Part shown: positions 18,782 through 28,686 of the stretch, in pieces
How positions within the stretch are numbered: position 1 is the stretch's first letter
Layout of the letters: each line of letters opens with the position of its first letter
Assembly (NCBI RefSeq): GCF_001373415.1
Contig: NZ_CDSE01000017.1
Coordinates: 1-64,000 of the forward strand
Length of the DNA stretch: 64,000 nucleotides
Origin: Paenibacillus dakarensis
Lineage (GTDB): Bacteria; Bacillota; Bacilli; Paenibacillales; Paenibacillaceae
Direction: 5' to 3'
Position numbers and translations under genes: made by a program
The notes under the pieces: model-generated
Told to the model about the DNA's origin: nothing
Databases searched by the model: none
What the model saw: only the letters and a program-made list of their open reading frames with translations

Positions 18782-20392
18782 TTACGACTTGAACTCACCG
18801 GGATTCACTCCCCAGTATTTACGGAATACTTTGGTGAAATAACTGACATCACGGTATCCGACTAAACGGGCTGCATCATAAACTTTATGTCCCTCCTGCA
18901 AAACCCGTTTCGCCCTTTCCATCTTCTGCTCTAATACATACGTGGAAAAAGCTACACCCATCTCTTGCTTAAACAGTCTGCTCAAATACGAGGAATTCAC
19001 ATATAATCGATCTGCGACAGTATGTAATGTAATCTCCTGATCAATCTCTTGGTCAATCAGGGATAGAATTTCCTTCACCACCTGATGTGTCGTTGACTTT
19101 CGCTGCTTTCTCATATATGCCGTAATATTCTGAACGGTTCTCGTCAGCCATGACCATGTGAGCGCTCTTGTATTCAACAGCTTAATATTCTCAAAATAAA
19201 CATAATCCTCATTCACAACATGCTTAATTCTCCACCCCTGCTTCATCATCATACGGGTGAACATGCTGTTCATGTACAATACAGCTTCATGAAATTCCTC
19301 TGAGGACTCTGTCAGCGACAAGCCTTCTTCCCACAACTGGGTCAATACCTCCATCGCCCGTGTTTCATCTGCCGTTTCCAATGCAATCTCCAACAGTTTC
19401 TCCATCTGGGGCATGGTCGATATATCCTGCCTGTATGTACTTTCCATATCCCGATACGGAATCGCGATATCATGACCATAAACAACCCGCTCCTGCAAAG
19501 CCTTCGCCGCCTGAGCATACATGCAGCTTACGTCACTGATTCCGCCTGTCCCTGCACTAATGCCTGCGCTTGCGGTTAGCTTTAAAACTACTTTCGTCTG
19601 GGACAACAATTTAACGATGGTATTGTTAATTTGAAGCATAACTTCATTGGGATCCCGGTGAGGCTCTGCTATGAACAGAAGCAGCAAATCATAATCCGGA
19701 TCTGTGCATATCCTGCAGAAGGAACTGGACAGTAACTCGCTCGCCAGGCAGCGGATCATAAACCGAAGCAGCTCTTGATCTTCCATTCCGAATCTGGTGT
19801 CTCCTTCGGGTATCGGATCAAGGCCTACAACCGCTGCGGCGAACTGGGCGTCCTCTCGAATATCGATAAAAAGCTCTTTGCTTCTTGCCAGCACTTCTTC
19901 TTCTTTGTATCTTCCGTGTACCCAGTTGAGCATAAAATTATTTTGAAGATACGGAAGATGTTCCTTCCACTTTCGTTCCAGTTCTGCAGTCGTCCTCCAT
20001 TGATTCATTTCATTACGTAGTTGATCTCTTGCCTCCAGAACCGCTTGTAATATTTCCATCTCCCCTGCCGGTTTAAGTAAATACTTCGATACGCCGTATT
20101 CCATCGCATGCTGTACGAATTCGAAATTATCGTGCCCGCTCAAAATAATGATTTTGAGCAAAGAGCCCCCGGACGGTCGTTTTCTAAGCTTATTGATTAA
20201 TGTTAAGCCATCCATCTCCGGCATTTGTACATCCACAAGCATTAAGTCCGGCATTTTCCGTTCTGCAAGCTGAAGGGCTTCAAGGCCATTTGCAGCCAGA
20301 CCTACAACCTCAATTGCATGCTCTTCCCATGGAATATTGTAGGCCAGTGAGTTACGCAGACGCGGCTCATCCTCGACAATCATCAAATTCAT
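18782..20392 (-). CDS. YesN-type response regulator with AraC-type DNA-binding domain
   Basis: 536 aa. Receiver domain with VEDE (6-9), phospho-acceptor Asp54 in LMLVDVQMPEMDG and Lys in KYLLKPAGE. The C-terminal AraC domain (about 430-535) contains LYVNSSYLSRLFKQEMG and YFTKVFRKYWGVNPGEFKS. Its ATG overlaps the kinase stop (TAATG), so the two are coupled. Likely activator of the importer operon immediately downstream. Confidence 0.93.
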   Translation of the reverse strand: MNLMIVEDEPRLRNSLAYNIPWEEHAIEVVGLAANGLEALQLAERKMPDLMLVDVQMPEMDGLTLINKLRKRPSGGSLLKIIILSGHDNFEFVQHAMEYGVSKYLLKPAGEMEILQAVLEARDQLRNEMNQWRTTAELERKWKEHLPYLQNNFMLNWVHGRYKEEEVLARSKELFIDIREDAQFAAAVVGLDPIPEGDTRFGMEDQELLRFMIRCLASELLSSSFCRICTDPDYDLLLLFIAEPHRDPNEVMLQINNTIVKLLSQTKVVLKLTASAGISAGTGGISDVSCMYAQAAKALQERVVYGHDIAIPYRDMESTYRQDISTMPQMEKLLEIALETADETRAMEVLTQLWEEGLSLTESSEEFHEAVLYMNSMFTRMMMKQGWRIKHVVNEDYVYFENIKLLNTRALTWSWLTRTVQNITAYMRKQRKSTTHQVVKEILSLIDQEIDQEITLHTVADRLYVNSSYLSRLFKQEMGVAFSTYVLEQKMERAKRVLQEGHKVYDAARLVGYRDVSYFTKVFRKYWGVNPGEFKS

Positions 20393-22191
20393 TAGACACT
20401 CTCCTTCCTTTCACTTTCGCAGCGGTCGAGTGGTATCGAAATGTTTACGGTAGTTCCTGCCCCTACCGCACTTTCAATCGTCATATCCGATTCATTTCCA
20501 TAGTACAGTCTCATTCTCATAAATACATTGCGGAGCCCAAACAGATCTTTAATATTCTCTTCCTCTTTTGCAAGTGAAGGAACATTTCGTGCTCCCATGA
20601 GGCTGAGCTCCTGCCTGATATATTGGAGTCTCTCCGCTTCAATACCCGGTCCATTATCCTGAACACGGATATGTACAAATTTCTCCCCTTCGATTCTGCT
20701 GGAGATGATCAGGCAGCCACCTGAGGATTTCCCCTCCATTCCATGTATGATTGCATTTTCTACTATGGGCTGAAGCAGCAGCTTTAGGATTTTGACCTTC
20801 TTACTCTCCTCTTCCAGCTGATACTCCACTGTAAAATTGTCCAGAAAACGAAGCTGTTGAATACGAATATAATAGTGCAGATGCATTATGCTTTCCTCGA
20901 TGGAGAATACCTCTCTGCCTTTGTTCAAGCTTAAACGGAAAAACTTGGACAGGTTCATAACCATTTCGCTAATCTCTTCCGCTTCATAGTTTTTAGCTGT
21001 CCAATAGATCGAATCCAGTGTGTTATACAGAAAATGCGGATTAATCTGGGATTGCAAAAATTTCAGTTCTGTCGTTGTCAAACGAAGCTGCTGCTCGTAA
21101 TGATCTTCAATCAGATGCTTTTGAATAGAAACCATGCGGTTAAAGGACTGGATAAGAAAGCCGAATTCATCCTGCTTTTTCGTGTCGATATACACGTTCA
21201 TCTCACCATGACTTAATCTTCTCATTCCTTTAGTCAGCTTCAATACAGGTGAAGCAATTCCGCTGTAGACAACCCATGAAATGACGATCGCAAGCACAAT
21301 ACTAAGCCCAATAATCGCAAAGGTAAACAAACGAAGCTGATCCGTTTCCTCGTAAAGCTCCTTCTTCGGCTGAACTAAGGCAAGCCGCCACGAGGAGTAG
21401 TCGGAATCCAGTGTCACCTCCATCTCATCTTTCATTACACCTCCATCGTTTTCATACCCTCCAGTCTCAATGATGACTTCTCCCTTCTCGTTCATCAAAG
21501 AGACCCGACTTGTCCCGGCAGGCTGGAGTGTCTTGAGCACATTCAGCAGCTTGCTCTTGTTTAAGCTCACAATTAATAAATTCGACTGGCGCTCCGAATT
21601 ATAAAGATCCATGGAACGAATTAATGAGATGGAATCCGTGCCGGTCATCTTCCCGAACGTAAGCCCATCGCCTATAGGGGAATCCGCCATAACATAGGAA
21701 ATGCCTGTACCATTTCTTCTGGCCGAATCCACAAGCCACGCCTGCTGTGGCTCTGATCTCAGCTTACGTCCGCCAAAATTAGTGGAGATGAACATATTCG
21801 AGCCTTGATGATAAATCGATATTTGCGATACAAACCGGTTGACGGAAACCGAGTTGGATAACTGTTCCAGAATTTTCGAAAAATCCACGATTGAGCTCGT
21901 TGAGAAACTGGAGCTGTTTTTGTTTAAGAGTTCATTTAGTCCGGGATCTGCGGCAATTAGCGTAGATATTTCCTCTACATTTTGCAGGGCCAGATCGAAA
22001 TGATTCAGCGCAGAAGCAAGTGCCATTTCCGTTCGTTGAACTGCCTGTTCATAAAGAATATCGCGTGATCTCTCAACGGCAAACAAGCTGATAATCACAA
22101 GCGGCAGGAGGATCAGTAAGAAGTACCCGGTCAATCTGGTCTGAATATTTTGTGAGAACGCTTCTGCAATTTTTCTAGGAAGCTGGTTCAT
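20392..22191 (-). CDS. YesM-type sensor histidine kinase
   Basis: 599 aa from the ATG at 22191, which follows GGGGGAGGG and overlaps the lipoprotein stop (ATGA); the longer frame to 22239 has no such site. Membrane helix at about 18-40, extracellular sensor domain, second helix (about 285-305), HAMP, then the phospho-site FLQSQINPHFLYNTLDSI and ATPase motifs VENAIIHGM and DNGPGI. Middle gene of a lipoprotein-kinase-regulator operon. The sensed signal may be the lipoprotein encoded just upstream (inference). Confidence 0.93.
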   Translation of the reverse strand: MNQLPRKIAEAFSQNIQTRLTGYFLLILLPLVIISLFAVERSRDILYEQAVQRTEMALASALNHFDLALQNVEEISTLIAADPGLNELLNKNSSSFSTSSIVDFSKILEQLSNSVSVNRFVSQISIYHQGSNMFISTNFGGRKLRSEPQQAWLVDSARRNGTGISYVMADSPIGDGLTFGKMTGTDSISLIRSMDLYNSERQSNLLIVSLNKSKLLNVLKTLQPAGTSRVSLMNEKGEVIIETGGYENDGGVMKDEMEVTLDSDYSSWRLALVQPKKELYEETDQLRLFTFAIIGLSIVLAIVISWVVYSGIASPVLKLTKGMRRLSHGEMNVYIDTKKQDEFGFLIQSFNRMVSIQKHLIEDHYEQQLRLTTTELKFLQSQINPHFLYNTLDSIYWTAKNYEAEEISEMVMNLSKFFRLSLNKGREVFSIEESIMHLHYYIRIQQLRFLDNFTVEYQLEEESKKVKILKLLLQPIVENAIIHGMEGKSSGGCLIISSRIEGEKFVHIRVQDNGPGIEAERLQYIRQELSLMGARNVPSLAKEEENIKDLFGLRNVFMRMRLYYGNESDMTIESAVGAGTTVNISIPLDRCESERKESV

Positions 22192-23717
22192 TCCGTCCCT
22201 CCCCCGGATGCTTCGGTACGCTTCTGTGCCTGATACCACTCATTCACTTCTTTTGTTATTTCCTCTCCCCCCTCCAGCTTCCAGCGTTCCACATAACGGT
22301 CAAAGGAATCTATCGGCTCGAGCCCCATGATGATTTTGGTAAATGTATCGTTTAACCCCTCCAGCTTCTTGTCATATTTGCTCATCGCTGGTGTCGGTAT
22401 CCCATAGAACGCATTTTTGATTGTATTTTTCTTGATCATCTCCAAATTGTTGTATAATTGAAAATCCCCAAGCGAATCAAGCCGTTGCTTGGATAGGACA
22501 GGGTCCGGCACATCCACCAGAGACTGATATATCCCCCGGTACAAATGCTCGTCATGTTTCCCGAAATCTGTGACAATATGGTCGTTCTCCCATCTCCATA
22601 TTTCGTTTTCGAAGCCAAGCTTTAACGTTTTATAGTCATTTGCGATAAAATCAAGCATCTTAATCACGGAAGCGGCATTGCTCGATCCTGCTGGAATTAC
22701 GTTATATCCCCGAATAATGTCCTTGCCGTAGACTCCTTTTTGTCCGCCTTCACCTGTAGGAAACTCCAAAGCAATCCAGTGTGCATTCGGATCCTTCTTC
22801 ATGTTGTCCGCTATGGGTCCTCGCGTGTCATACCAGGCTGCCGAGAAAAGACCTACGGTTCCATTTTCAATTTTTTCATATAAGTTATTTTGCAAATTCA
22901 GCGGAAAATCTCGATCAAGGAATCCCTCTTGATACAGCTTGGCGAAGAAGGCCAGTGCTTCCTTCGTCTCTGGCAGAATATTTCCGTTTACAAGCTTCCC
23001 TTCCCGCTCAAACCAGGTATTCAGCTGTACACCAAAAGCGCCGAAAAAAGGAGAGGATCGTCCCAGATTGACAGTTAAGGTAAGACCGATCGTATCATCC
23101 ATGCCATTGCCGTCCGGATCATCTTCGGTGAATGCCCGTATGACTTCATAATACTCTTCCAGCGTGACCGGGGGATGGAGTCCGACTCGGTCCAGCCAAT
23201 CTTGTCGCGCATACATCAGCTCCACGCCGGCAACCTCACTTAAGCTGGGTACTGAGTATATTTTTCCGCCATATTTTACTCTATCCCAGACTTCCCCGGG
23301 TATTTTCTCTTTCAGATGAGGTCCGTACTGGTCAATCAGATCATCCAGCGGCATAAATGCACCCTGTTTCACGTAGTTATCAAACCAGACAGGCTCATAA
23401 GCATGCAGCATATCCGGCAAATTACCTGAAGACATTATGACATCAAGCTTCTCATCATATACTTCTGGCGGTGGTGTATTGACCTGAATGTCGATTCCGA
23501 TCCGGTCTTCAATATAGTTCAGATAGCGGTTGTCATTCTCATCCATTCCCGGGGGGAAGGTCATTCCGAGATTTGATATGACTATATTTATCTTCTCCGC
23601 CTTGGACTTGGGTACCGGTTTGCTCATTGGATCTTGAATCAAAGTACACCCCGAACACAAAAAGAAAGCGATTCCAAAAATAATGGCAAGACCCTGTATT
23701 TTTTTCTTCATTCGCAC
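22188..23717 (-). CDS. Solute-binding lipoprotein in a kinase-regulator operon
   Basis: 509 aa, lipoprotein signal ending FFLCSGC (Cys24). The body has the LplA/YtcQ-type pattern ARQDWLDRVGLHPPVTLEEYYE, a DPDGNGMDDTIGL calcium-loop-like stretch, and ends in WKLEGGEEITKEVNEWYQ. The GTG at 23717 lies 6 bases from GGGGGGAG; an ATG at 23711 is an alternative. It is first in an operon with the sensor kinase (4-base overlap) and regulator. A separate binding protein serves the permeases downstream, so this copy may work in sensing rather than, or as well as, transport (inference). Confidence 0.88.
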   Translation of the reverse strand: MRMKKKIQGLAIIFGIAFFLCSGCTLIQDPMSKPVPKSKAEKINIVISNLGMTFPPGMDENDNRYLNYIEDRIGIDIQVNTPPPEVYDEKLDVIMSSGNLPDMLHAYEPVWFDNYVKQGAFMPLDDLIDQYGPHLKEKIPGEVWDRVKYGGKIYSVPSLSEVAGVELMYARQDWLDRVGLHPPVTLEEYYEVIRAFTEDDPDGNGMDDTIGLTLTVNLGRSSPFFGAFGVQLNTWFEREGKLVNGNILPETKEALAFFAKLYQEGFLDRDFPLNLQNNLYEKIENGTVGLFSAAWYDTRGPIADNMKKDPNAHWIALEFPTGEGGQKGVYGKDIIRGYNVIPAGSSNAASVIKMLDFIANDYKTLKLGFENEIWRWENDHIVTDFGKHDEHLYRGIYQSLVDVPDPVLSKQRLDSLGDFQLYNNLEMIKKNTIKNAFYGIPTPAMSKYDKKLEGLNDTFTKIIMGLEPIDSFDRYVERWKLEGGEEITKEVNEWYQAQKRTEASGGGTE

Positions 23718-23818
23718 CCATCACTCCCCCCTGTTAATAATCACCATTATAGACCTATATCAATAAATGAAATAGAGTATAACTTCTTATTTATTCCATA
23801 TTTTTGAATTGGAGGCAG

Positions 23819-23858
23819 CAAAAAGACCGCATGTGGTTTGTAATCATAATGCGGTCTT
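23819..23858 (-). terminator. Intrinsic terminator after the zinc-ribbon protein gene
   Basis: Perfect 10-base stem AAGACCGCAT / ATGCGGTCTT with a 16-base loop, followed on the minus strand by TTTTTG. It lies 20 bases beyond the stop of the gene at 23879-24337. Confidence 0.75.
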
Positions 23859-23878
23859 ATTTTTTAATTAAATGACAC

Positions 23879-24337
23879 TTATTCTTTTCTCTTGTAATCA
23901 GAATCCTGTGGAAGATTGACATCACGGTTATGATTTTCACTCAATTGGCTGCCCTCTTCCATAATCTGAACCGGTTCCTGTGTAATTTCAAATGTATAAC
24001 CACATTTTGAACAGAACCGATCATTCACAGACACCCGGCTCCCGCAGGACTTGCACGTTTTTTCATCGGTCAGATTTTGGATCAGCTGCAGATTCTGTTC
24101 TATTTCCCATTTCAGCTGCAAAATATGGTTGATCGGCTGTTCAAACTGCTCCTTCGGAAGCGGCCAGCGACCTTCCTCTGCGGCATCGAAAACGAGCTTT
24201 CCGATTTCCTGGTATTGCTGCTCCATCTCATTCTTCTTGCTGTTGTTTTGCAATTTGATTCGATTGATCTCCACCAGCGTTTTAGCTTTACTTCCCGCCT
24301 CGACAACGCCCTGTTTAAATTTATCCATAAAGCTCAT
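23879..24337 (-). CDS. Zinc-ribbon protein of unknown function
   Basis: 152 aa from the ATG at 24337, preceded by GAGAGGAG. The N-terminal two thirds (1-100) is charged and predicted helical or coiled coil, starting MSFMDKFKQGVVEAGSKAK. A single zinc ribbon follows: CKSCG...FCSKCG at about 103-123. The C-terminal tail is polar. No signal or membrane segment. Similar zinc-ribbon proteins are common in Bacillales but without a defined role; I do not recognise a specific family. Stands alone between two terminators. Confidence 0.75.
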   Translation of the reverse strand: MSFMDKFKQGVVEAGSKAKTLVEINRIKLQNNSKKNEMEQQYQEIGKLVFDAAEEGRWPLPKEQFEQPINHILQLKWEIEQNLQLIQNLTDEKTCKSCGSRVSVNDRFCSKCGYTFEITQEPVQIMEEGSQLSENHNRDVNLPQDSDYKRKE

Positions 24338-24439
24338 CAAAATACTCCTCTCGCTAGATAACTTTATATCATTATAACCCAGGAGCCTGTTCAATTTTCT
24401 CTCAGGTTCCTCTTTTGATTTATGAGGGAAGACGCAACA

Positions 24440-24470
24440 AAAAGAACCCCCTTCAATTGAAGGGGATTCG
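24440..24470 (-). terminator. Intrinsic terminator after the CstA-family gene
   Basis: Stem CCCCTTCAATTGAAGGGG, extended by GAAT/GTTC pairs, followed on the minus strand by TTTTTG. It lies 14 bases beyond the stop. Confidence 0.75.
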
Positions 24471-24483
24471 GTCTGTAAGTCCT

Positions 24484-25935
24484 TTATGCAGCTTTTTGGT
24501 AGTCCGATATATCAACATCCAGCGGTAAGTCTACAGCTCTCGCTTTCTTCGCTGCTGAGAAGAAGACCTGAACCAATACAGCGCTTATCACGGCACCAAC
24601 AATGTATGATATATTTATTGGCAGTCTGAATCCAATCTCTGCGTTTAAAATATAAACCGTGGTTGTATATAGGATAAATGCACCTGGAATCAGGGCAACC
24701 CAGTAATTTTTACGTCCGATATAGAGATACATCGCACTTACAAACAGGGCAATTGCAGCGGTTACCTGATTCGCCCAGGAGAAGTATCTCCACAGAATAT
24801 TAAAATCAATTTGGGTAAGAGCAATGGATACCACAAACAGCGGGATTGCAATAGCTAGGCGCTTCTTCATGCTTAATTGTGACAGATTGATATAATCCGC
24901 AATGATCATCCGTGCACTACGGAACGCGGTATCTCCTGATGTAATAGGAAGCACGATTACCCCAAGTACTGCAATTGTACCGAATACAGCACCCAGCGTT
25001 GCTACAGCAACTTCACTTACAACCAGCCCTGTTCCGCCAGAACTCAGAAGTTCATTCAGTCCGATGGGACCATCAAACAAGCTCATTGCAGCAGCTGCCC
25101 AAATCATCGCAATAAGCCCTTCAGCAATCATCATGCCGTAAAAGATTTTACGTCCCTGTCTCTCATGCTGTGTTGTCCGGGATATAATCGGTGTCTGGGT
25201 TGCATGGAACCCGGACAAAGCCCCGCAAGTAATCGTCAGAAACAGCATAGGGAAGATAGGCATATTGTCCGGATGCATATTTGCAAATGATAACTCTGGT
25301 ATTGGAGCCTGCTGAATAATCAGCATAACACCTACTCCGACAGATGCGACGAGCAGCATGGCTCCAAAGATCGGATAAAAACGACCAATAATCTTATCTA
25401 TAGGCAGCAGCGTAGCCAGAATATAATAACCAAATATCGCTATTGTTATGACTGTAAGGCTAACACGGCCGTCCATTAAATTATGAAGCAAGCTTGCTGG
25501 AGAAGTAACGAATACGGTTCCCACCAGAACCAGCAGTAAAATCGCGAATGCGTTTACCACATGTTTCATCACTTTCCCGAGGAATTTACCCGCAAGTTCA
25601 GGCAGATGTGCACCGCGGTTACGAATGGAGATCATGCCTGTTAAATAATCATGAACCGCTCCTGCAAAAATACTGCCAAGAACGATCCACAGGAAAGCGA
25701 CCGGTCCATAGAGCGCACCCATAATAGGTCCGAAAATCGGGCCTACGCCTGCAATATTGAGCAGTTGAATAAGCGAGTTCTTATTTGTGCTCATCGGCAG
25801 ATAATCCACACCATCTTGGTTGACATATGCCGGTGTTGCCCGGTTATCCTTCACCCCGAACATCTTCTCAATATATTTGCCATACGTAAGGTAGCCAATC
25901 ACTAATAAAATAATCGAAATTATAAAAGTATACAT
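24484..25935 (-). CDS. CstA-family carbon starvation transporter
   Basis: 483 aa, about 13-14 membrane segments. CstA features include GPIFGPIMGALYGPVAFLWIVLGSIFAGAVHDY and LSGFHATQTPIISRTTQ. Family members (E. coli CstA, BtsT) import pyruvate or peptides by proton symport; this is the short form, without the extra C-terminal region of about 700-aa members. The ATG at 25935 follows GGAGGGGG; the TTG at 25944 is less likely. It lies 141 bases downstream of a LytT-type regulator, on the same strand. That mirrors btsSR-btsT in E. coli, so pyruvate uptake controlled by that pair is likely (inference). Confidence 0.88.
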   Translation of the reverse strand: MYTFIISIILLVIGYLTYGKYIEKMFGVKDNRATPAYVNQDGVDYLPMSTNKNSLIQLLNIAGVGPIFGPIMGALYGPVAFLWIVLGSIFAGAVHDYLTGMISIRNRGAHLPELAGKFLGKVMKHVVNAFAILLLVLVGTVFVTSPASLLHNLMDGRVSLTVITIAIFGYYILATLLPIDKIIGRFYPIFGAMLLVASVGVGVMLIIQQAPIPELSFANMHPDNMPIFPMLFLTITCGALSGFHATQTPIISRTTQHERQGRKIFYGMMIAEGLIAMIWAAAAMSLFDGPIGLNELLSSGGTGLVVSEVAVATLGAVFGTIAVLGVIVLPITSGDTAFRSARMIIADYINLSQLSMKKRLAIAIPLFVVSIALTQIDFNILWRYFSWANQVTAAIALFVSAMYLYIGRKNYWVALIPGAFILYTTTVYILNAEIGFRLPINISYIVGAVISAVLVQVFFSAAKKARAVDLPLDVDISDYQKAA

Positions 25936-26076
25936 ATGAATCAACCCCCTCCATGGAATCGCTTACATTGAGTATAGAAGATTTCCATGAACGCAGGTCT
26001 TTTTTTAATTATCATGTCAGATATCCGGTTTAAGACGGCGAATTTTCATGCTGACATGCATGTATCTAACGATTAA

Positions 26077-26823
26077 CTACAGTTCGAGCTCTCTGCGAAA
26101 CGCTTTTGCATAATTCCGGCTAACCGGAAGCATTTCACTGCAACCTGTCATTTCCAGCTGATAGGCACCGTTGAACCAAGGTACAAGTCTCTTTACATAA
26201 TTCAGATGAACAATATAGCTTTTATGGATCCGAAAGAACGGATACGGAGACAAACGATATTCTATTTCTTTAAGCGGTGTCTTCACTTCATATTCACGTG
26301 ACTGCCGGGTCACAATTTTGGACAAGGCACCTTCACGGGAAATATATATAATATCATCAGGGTTCAAAAATATTACAGCTCCGTCCGTTTCAATTGAGAG
26401 CTTTCCAGGCCGTTTGGACGCTTGTTCTTGGTTTGATGCCTGAAATGGTTCTGGAAATGCCTTCTCCAGACGTCTGACTGTTTCAGCCACTTGCTCCTCG
26501 TCAAACGGCTTTAATAAATAATCTACCGCTTCAACCCGAAATGCATCAGCTCCGAATTGGGGATATGCGGTGGCAAATACAATTTTGGGGACGGATTTCA
26601 ACTCCAGCAAGGAACGTGCTGTTTCCAGTCCATTCATAAAAGGCATCTCTATGTCCAGAAAAACAACATCAGGCTGCAGCTGAATAGCTTGGAGCAGCCC
26701 TTCCTTGCCGGATTCTGCCTCACCAACAACTTCAATTGAAGGTTGCTGTCTCAGAAGATAAACCAATTCTTCCCGACTGTATCTTTCATCGTCTACGACT
26801 AGGATTCGAATTGGTCTGTGCAT
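26077..26823 (-). CDS. LytTR-family response regulator (LytT/BtsR-type)
   Basis: 248 aa from the ATG at 26823 (GCGGGG upstream; a TTG at 26829 is in frame). Receiver domain with VVDDE, phospho-Asp57 in VVFLDIEMPFMNG and Lys in DYLLKPF. The C-terminal LytTR DNA-binding domain (about 140-245) shows IIYISREGALSKIV, FFRIHKSYIVHLNYV and LPVSRNYAKAFR. It is 21 bases downstream of its cognate LytS-type kinase. The CstA-family gene that follows is the probable target. Confidence 0.93.
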   Translation of the reverse strand: MHRPIRILVVDDERYSREELVYLLRQQPSIEVVGEAESGKEGLLQAIQLQPDVVFLDIEMPFMNGLETARSLLELKSVPKIVFATAYPQFGADAFRVEAVDYLLKPFDEEQVAETVRRLEKAFPEPFQASNQEQASKRPGKLSIETDGAVIFLNPDDIIYISREGALSKIVTRQSREYEVKTPLKEIEYRLSPYPFFRIHKSYIVHLNYVKRLVPWFNGAYQLEMTGCSEMLPVSRNYAKAFRRELEL

Positions 26824-26844
26824 GTTCAATCCCCGCTTTCTGTG

Positions 26845-28590
26845 TCAGTATGAAATATCTGCTCTGGGTGGAACACAAAATGATATTTTCGTGCCGCGAT
26901 CTATCTCACTTTGAATCTGTAATGCTGCGCTCTCCCCATACATCAAAGTAAGGCGCCTATTCACATTGTATACAGCAAGTCCCGTACCCGAAGGAGATTC
27001 GAGTATTTGATGCCCGAGAAGCTGGAGCCGATCCGGAGAAATCCCCATACCGTTATCCGTTATCGTAATCATCACACCGGATTCAGCGGCTTGTCTTATT
27101 TGAATATAAATATCACAGTTATCGGTCTTGTCTTTAAAAGCGTGCCGGATGCAATTCTCTACAAGGGGTTGAAGCGTCAGCGGAGGGATCTGGCATCCAA
27201 GCGCTGCTTCCTCCACTTCATAGGACACCCGCAGTTTATTCTCAAATCGGATTTCCTCAATACCCAAATAGGACCTTACATGCTTTAGCTCCTCCTTTAA
27301 CGTCGTTCTCTCTGACGCAGCAGCCGTAAGATTAAGCCTGATAAAGTCTGATAAACTTCGCAGCAGCGTTCTTGCTTTATCCGGGTCTATCCGGATTAGG
27401 GAAAGGATTGTGTTCAAGGAATTAAATAAAAAATGCGGCTGAATTTGTGACTGTAATGTTTTAATCTCAGCTTCGCGGGCCAGTTCTTTTGCTTCCTCAA
27501 GCTGAGCTGCCTCCAGCTGATAGCTAAGCAGCGTTGTGAGACCTGTCATCAGCTCCACAGTAACATAGTTAATTTCCTTCAAGCTGCGAAAGTAAAACTT
27601 CAGTGTTCCAACTGTCTGATTCCCCTGTTTAAGCGGACCGATAATCGCGGCCCCAAGTGGGCAGTCAGGTATCTGGCAGTGAATCTCGTCCCGGTTCACG
27701 ATGAGCATCTCGCCCGTTTCGATCACTCTTCTCGCAACCTCGGTCTGCAGCGGAAGGCTGGCGACGTGATGATCCTCCCCTTCACCGATATAGGCCAGGA
27801 TTGTTTTATCATCCGTAATCGAGATCGCACTTGCCTTGACTTCCTCGTAAAGGATTTGACACACAGCCTCGGCAGATTGAGGATTCATACCCTGCCGCAT
27901 AAATTCAAGTGTCTTTCTGGCAATGCGAAGAGATTTTTGGGATTGCATGGCAGCAACCTTCTCTTCCTCATTCAAAACCGATTTTATGATCAATAGAAAA
28001 AGAGCGCAGCCTATCCCGTTTGCTACAATCATCGGTATACCGATATAAGAAACCAGATGCAATGCCTGGTCAAACGGACGCGATACCAATAAGATGATCA
28101 GCATCTGAAGGGCTTCTGCCAAAGCCCCCATAATCAAAGCAGACATCAGGCTGACCTGACTATTTTTTTTATGAAGAATACTTGCTGTAAGACCCGCAAT
28201 AACCGTAGCCATTCCGCATGCCAGTCCCGTAAAACCGCCAAGCGTAAACCGGTGGATTCCGGCAATCAATCCTGCGCCAAGTCCAAGCCTCCATCCACCT
28301 AACAATCCGGCCATTACTACACCTACAACTCTGGAGTTCGCAATGGCCTCATCCGCAGTCACCTGGAACATCCATTTATCAACACTGAGAGACTCTGTAT
28401 TTATGGTGATTCCGGTGTAAGTCCCGATAATACCCAGCAAACCGAATAATAATATGGCTTGAATGTTTTGAACTGCATTCAGCTCATTTTGATTAAGCAT
28501 CGTTCTGAAAAATTGAAATCGGGTTACCACAAAGGAAATCGTCACGATAATTCCGATTCGTTCGATCATGGTGATCAATAGTTCAAACAT
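26845..28590 (-). CDS. LytS-type sensor histidine kinase (5TM receptor)
   Basis: 581 aa from the ATG at 28590, preceded by GGGGGGG (a second ATG at 28605 lies before that site). N-terminal 5TM-5TMR_LYT receptor: NTESLSVDKWMFQVTADEAI, RVVGVVMAGLLGGWRLGLGAG and HRFTLGGFTGLACG. A GAF-like domain follows (about 220-350), then the kinase phospho-site LQSQIQPHFLFNSLNTI and ATPase motifs VENCIRHAF and DNGMGI. The family includes pyruvate sensors (E. coli BtsS, B. subtilis LytS). Precedes its LytTR regulator and a CstA-family transporter. Confidence 0.92.
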   Translation of the reverse strand: MFELLITMIERIGIIVTISFVVTRFQFFRTMLNQNELNAVQNIQAILLFGLLGIIGTYTGITINTESLSVDKWMFQVTADEAIANSRVVGVVMAGLLGGWRLGLGAGLIAGIHRFTLGGFTGLACGMATVIAGLTASILHKKNSQVSLMSALIMGALAEALQMLIILLVSRPFDQALHLVSYIGIPMIVANGIGCALFLLIIKSVLNEEEKVAAMQSQKSLRIARKTLEFMRQGMNPQSAEAVCQILYEEVKASAISITDDKTILAYIGEGEDHHVASLPLQTEVARRVIETGEMLIVNRDEIHCQIPDCPLGAAIIGPLKQGNQTVGTLKFYFRSLKEINYVTVELMTGLTTLLSYQLEAAQLEEAKELAREAEIKTLQSQIQPHFLFNSLNTILSLIRIDPDKARTLLRSLSDFIRLNLTAAASERTTLKEELKHVRSYLGIEEIRFENKLRVSYEVEEAALGCQIPPLTLQPLVENCIRHAFKDKTDNCDIYIQIRQAAESGVMITITDNGMGISPDRLQLLGHQILESPSGTGLAVYNVNRRLTLMYGESAALQIQSEIDRGTKISFCVPPRADISY

Positions 28591-28633
28591 GGATATCCCC
28601 CCCATAAGCTGAACTTTAAAGCAGAGGACTTTT

Positions 28634-28658
28634 GCAGGATAAGCATACCTTATCCTGC
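28634..28658. repeat. Perfect inverted repeat in the lytS-type leader
   Basis: GCAGGATAAG-CATAC-CTTATCCTGC, a 10-base perfect stem with a 5-base loop, 44 bases upstream of the kinase start. It lies just after a possible promoter on the minus strand (TTGTTA then TAAGAT, 16-base spacer, about 28667-28694). With no T-run it is more likely an operator or leader hairpin than a terminator. Confidence 0.55.
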
Positions 28659-28686
28659 TTAAATCTTATCATTTTTTAAGTTACTA

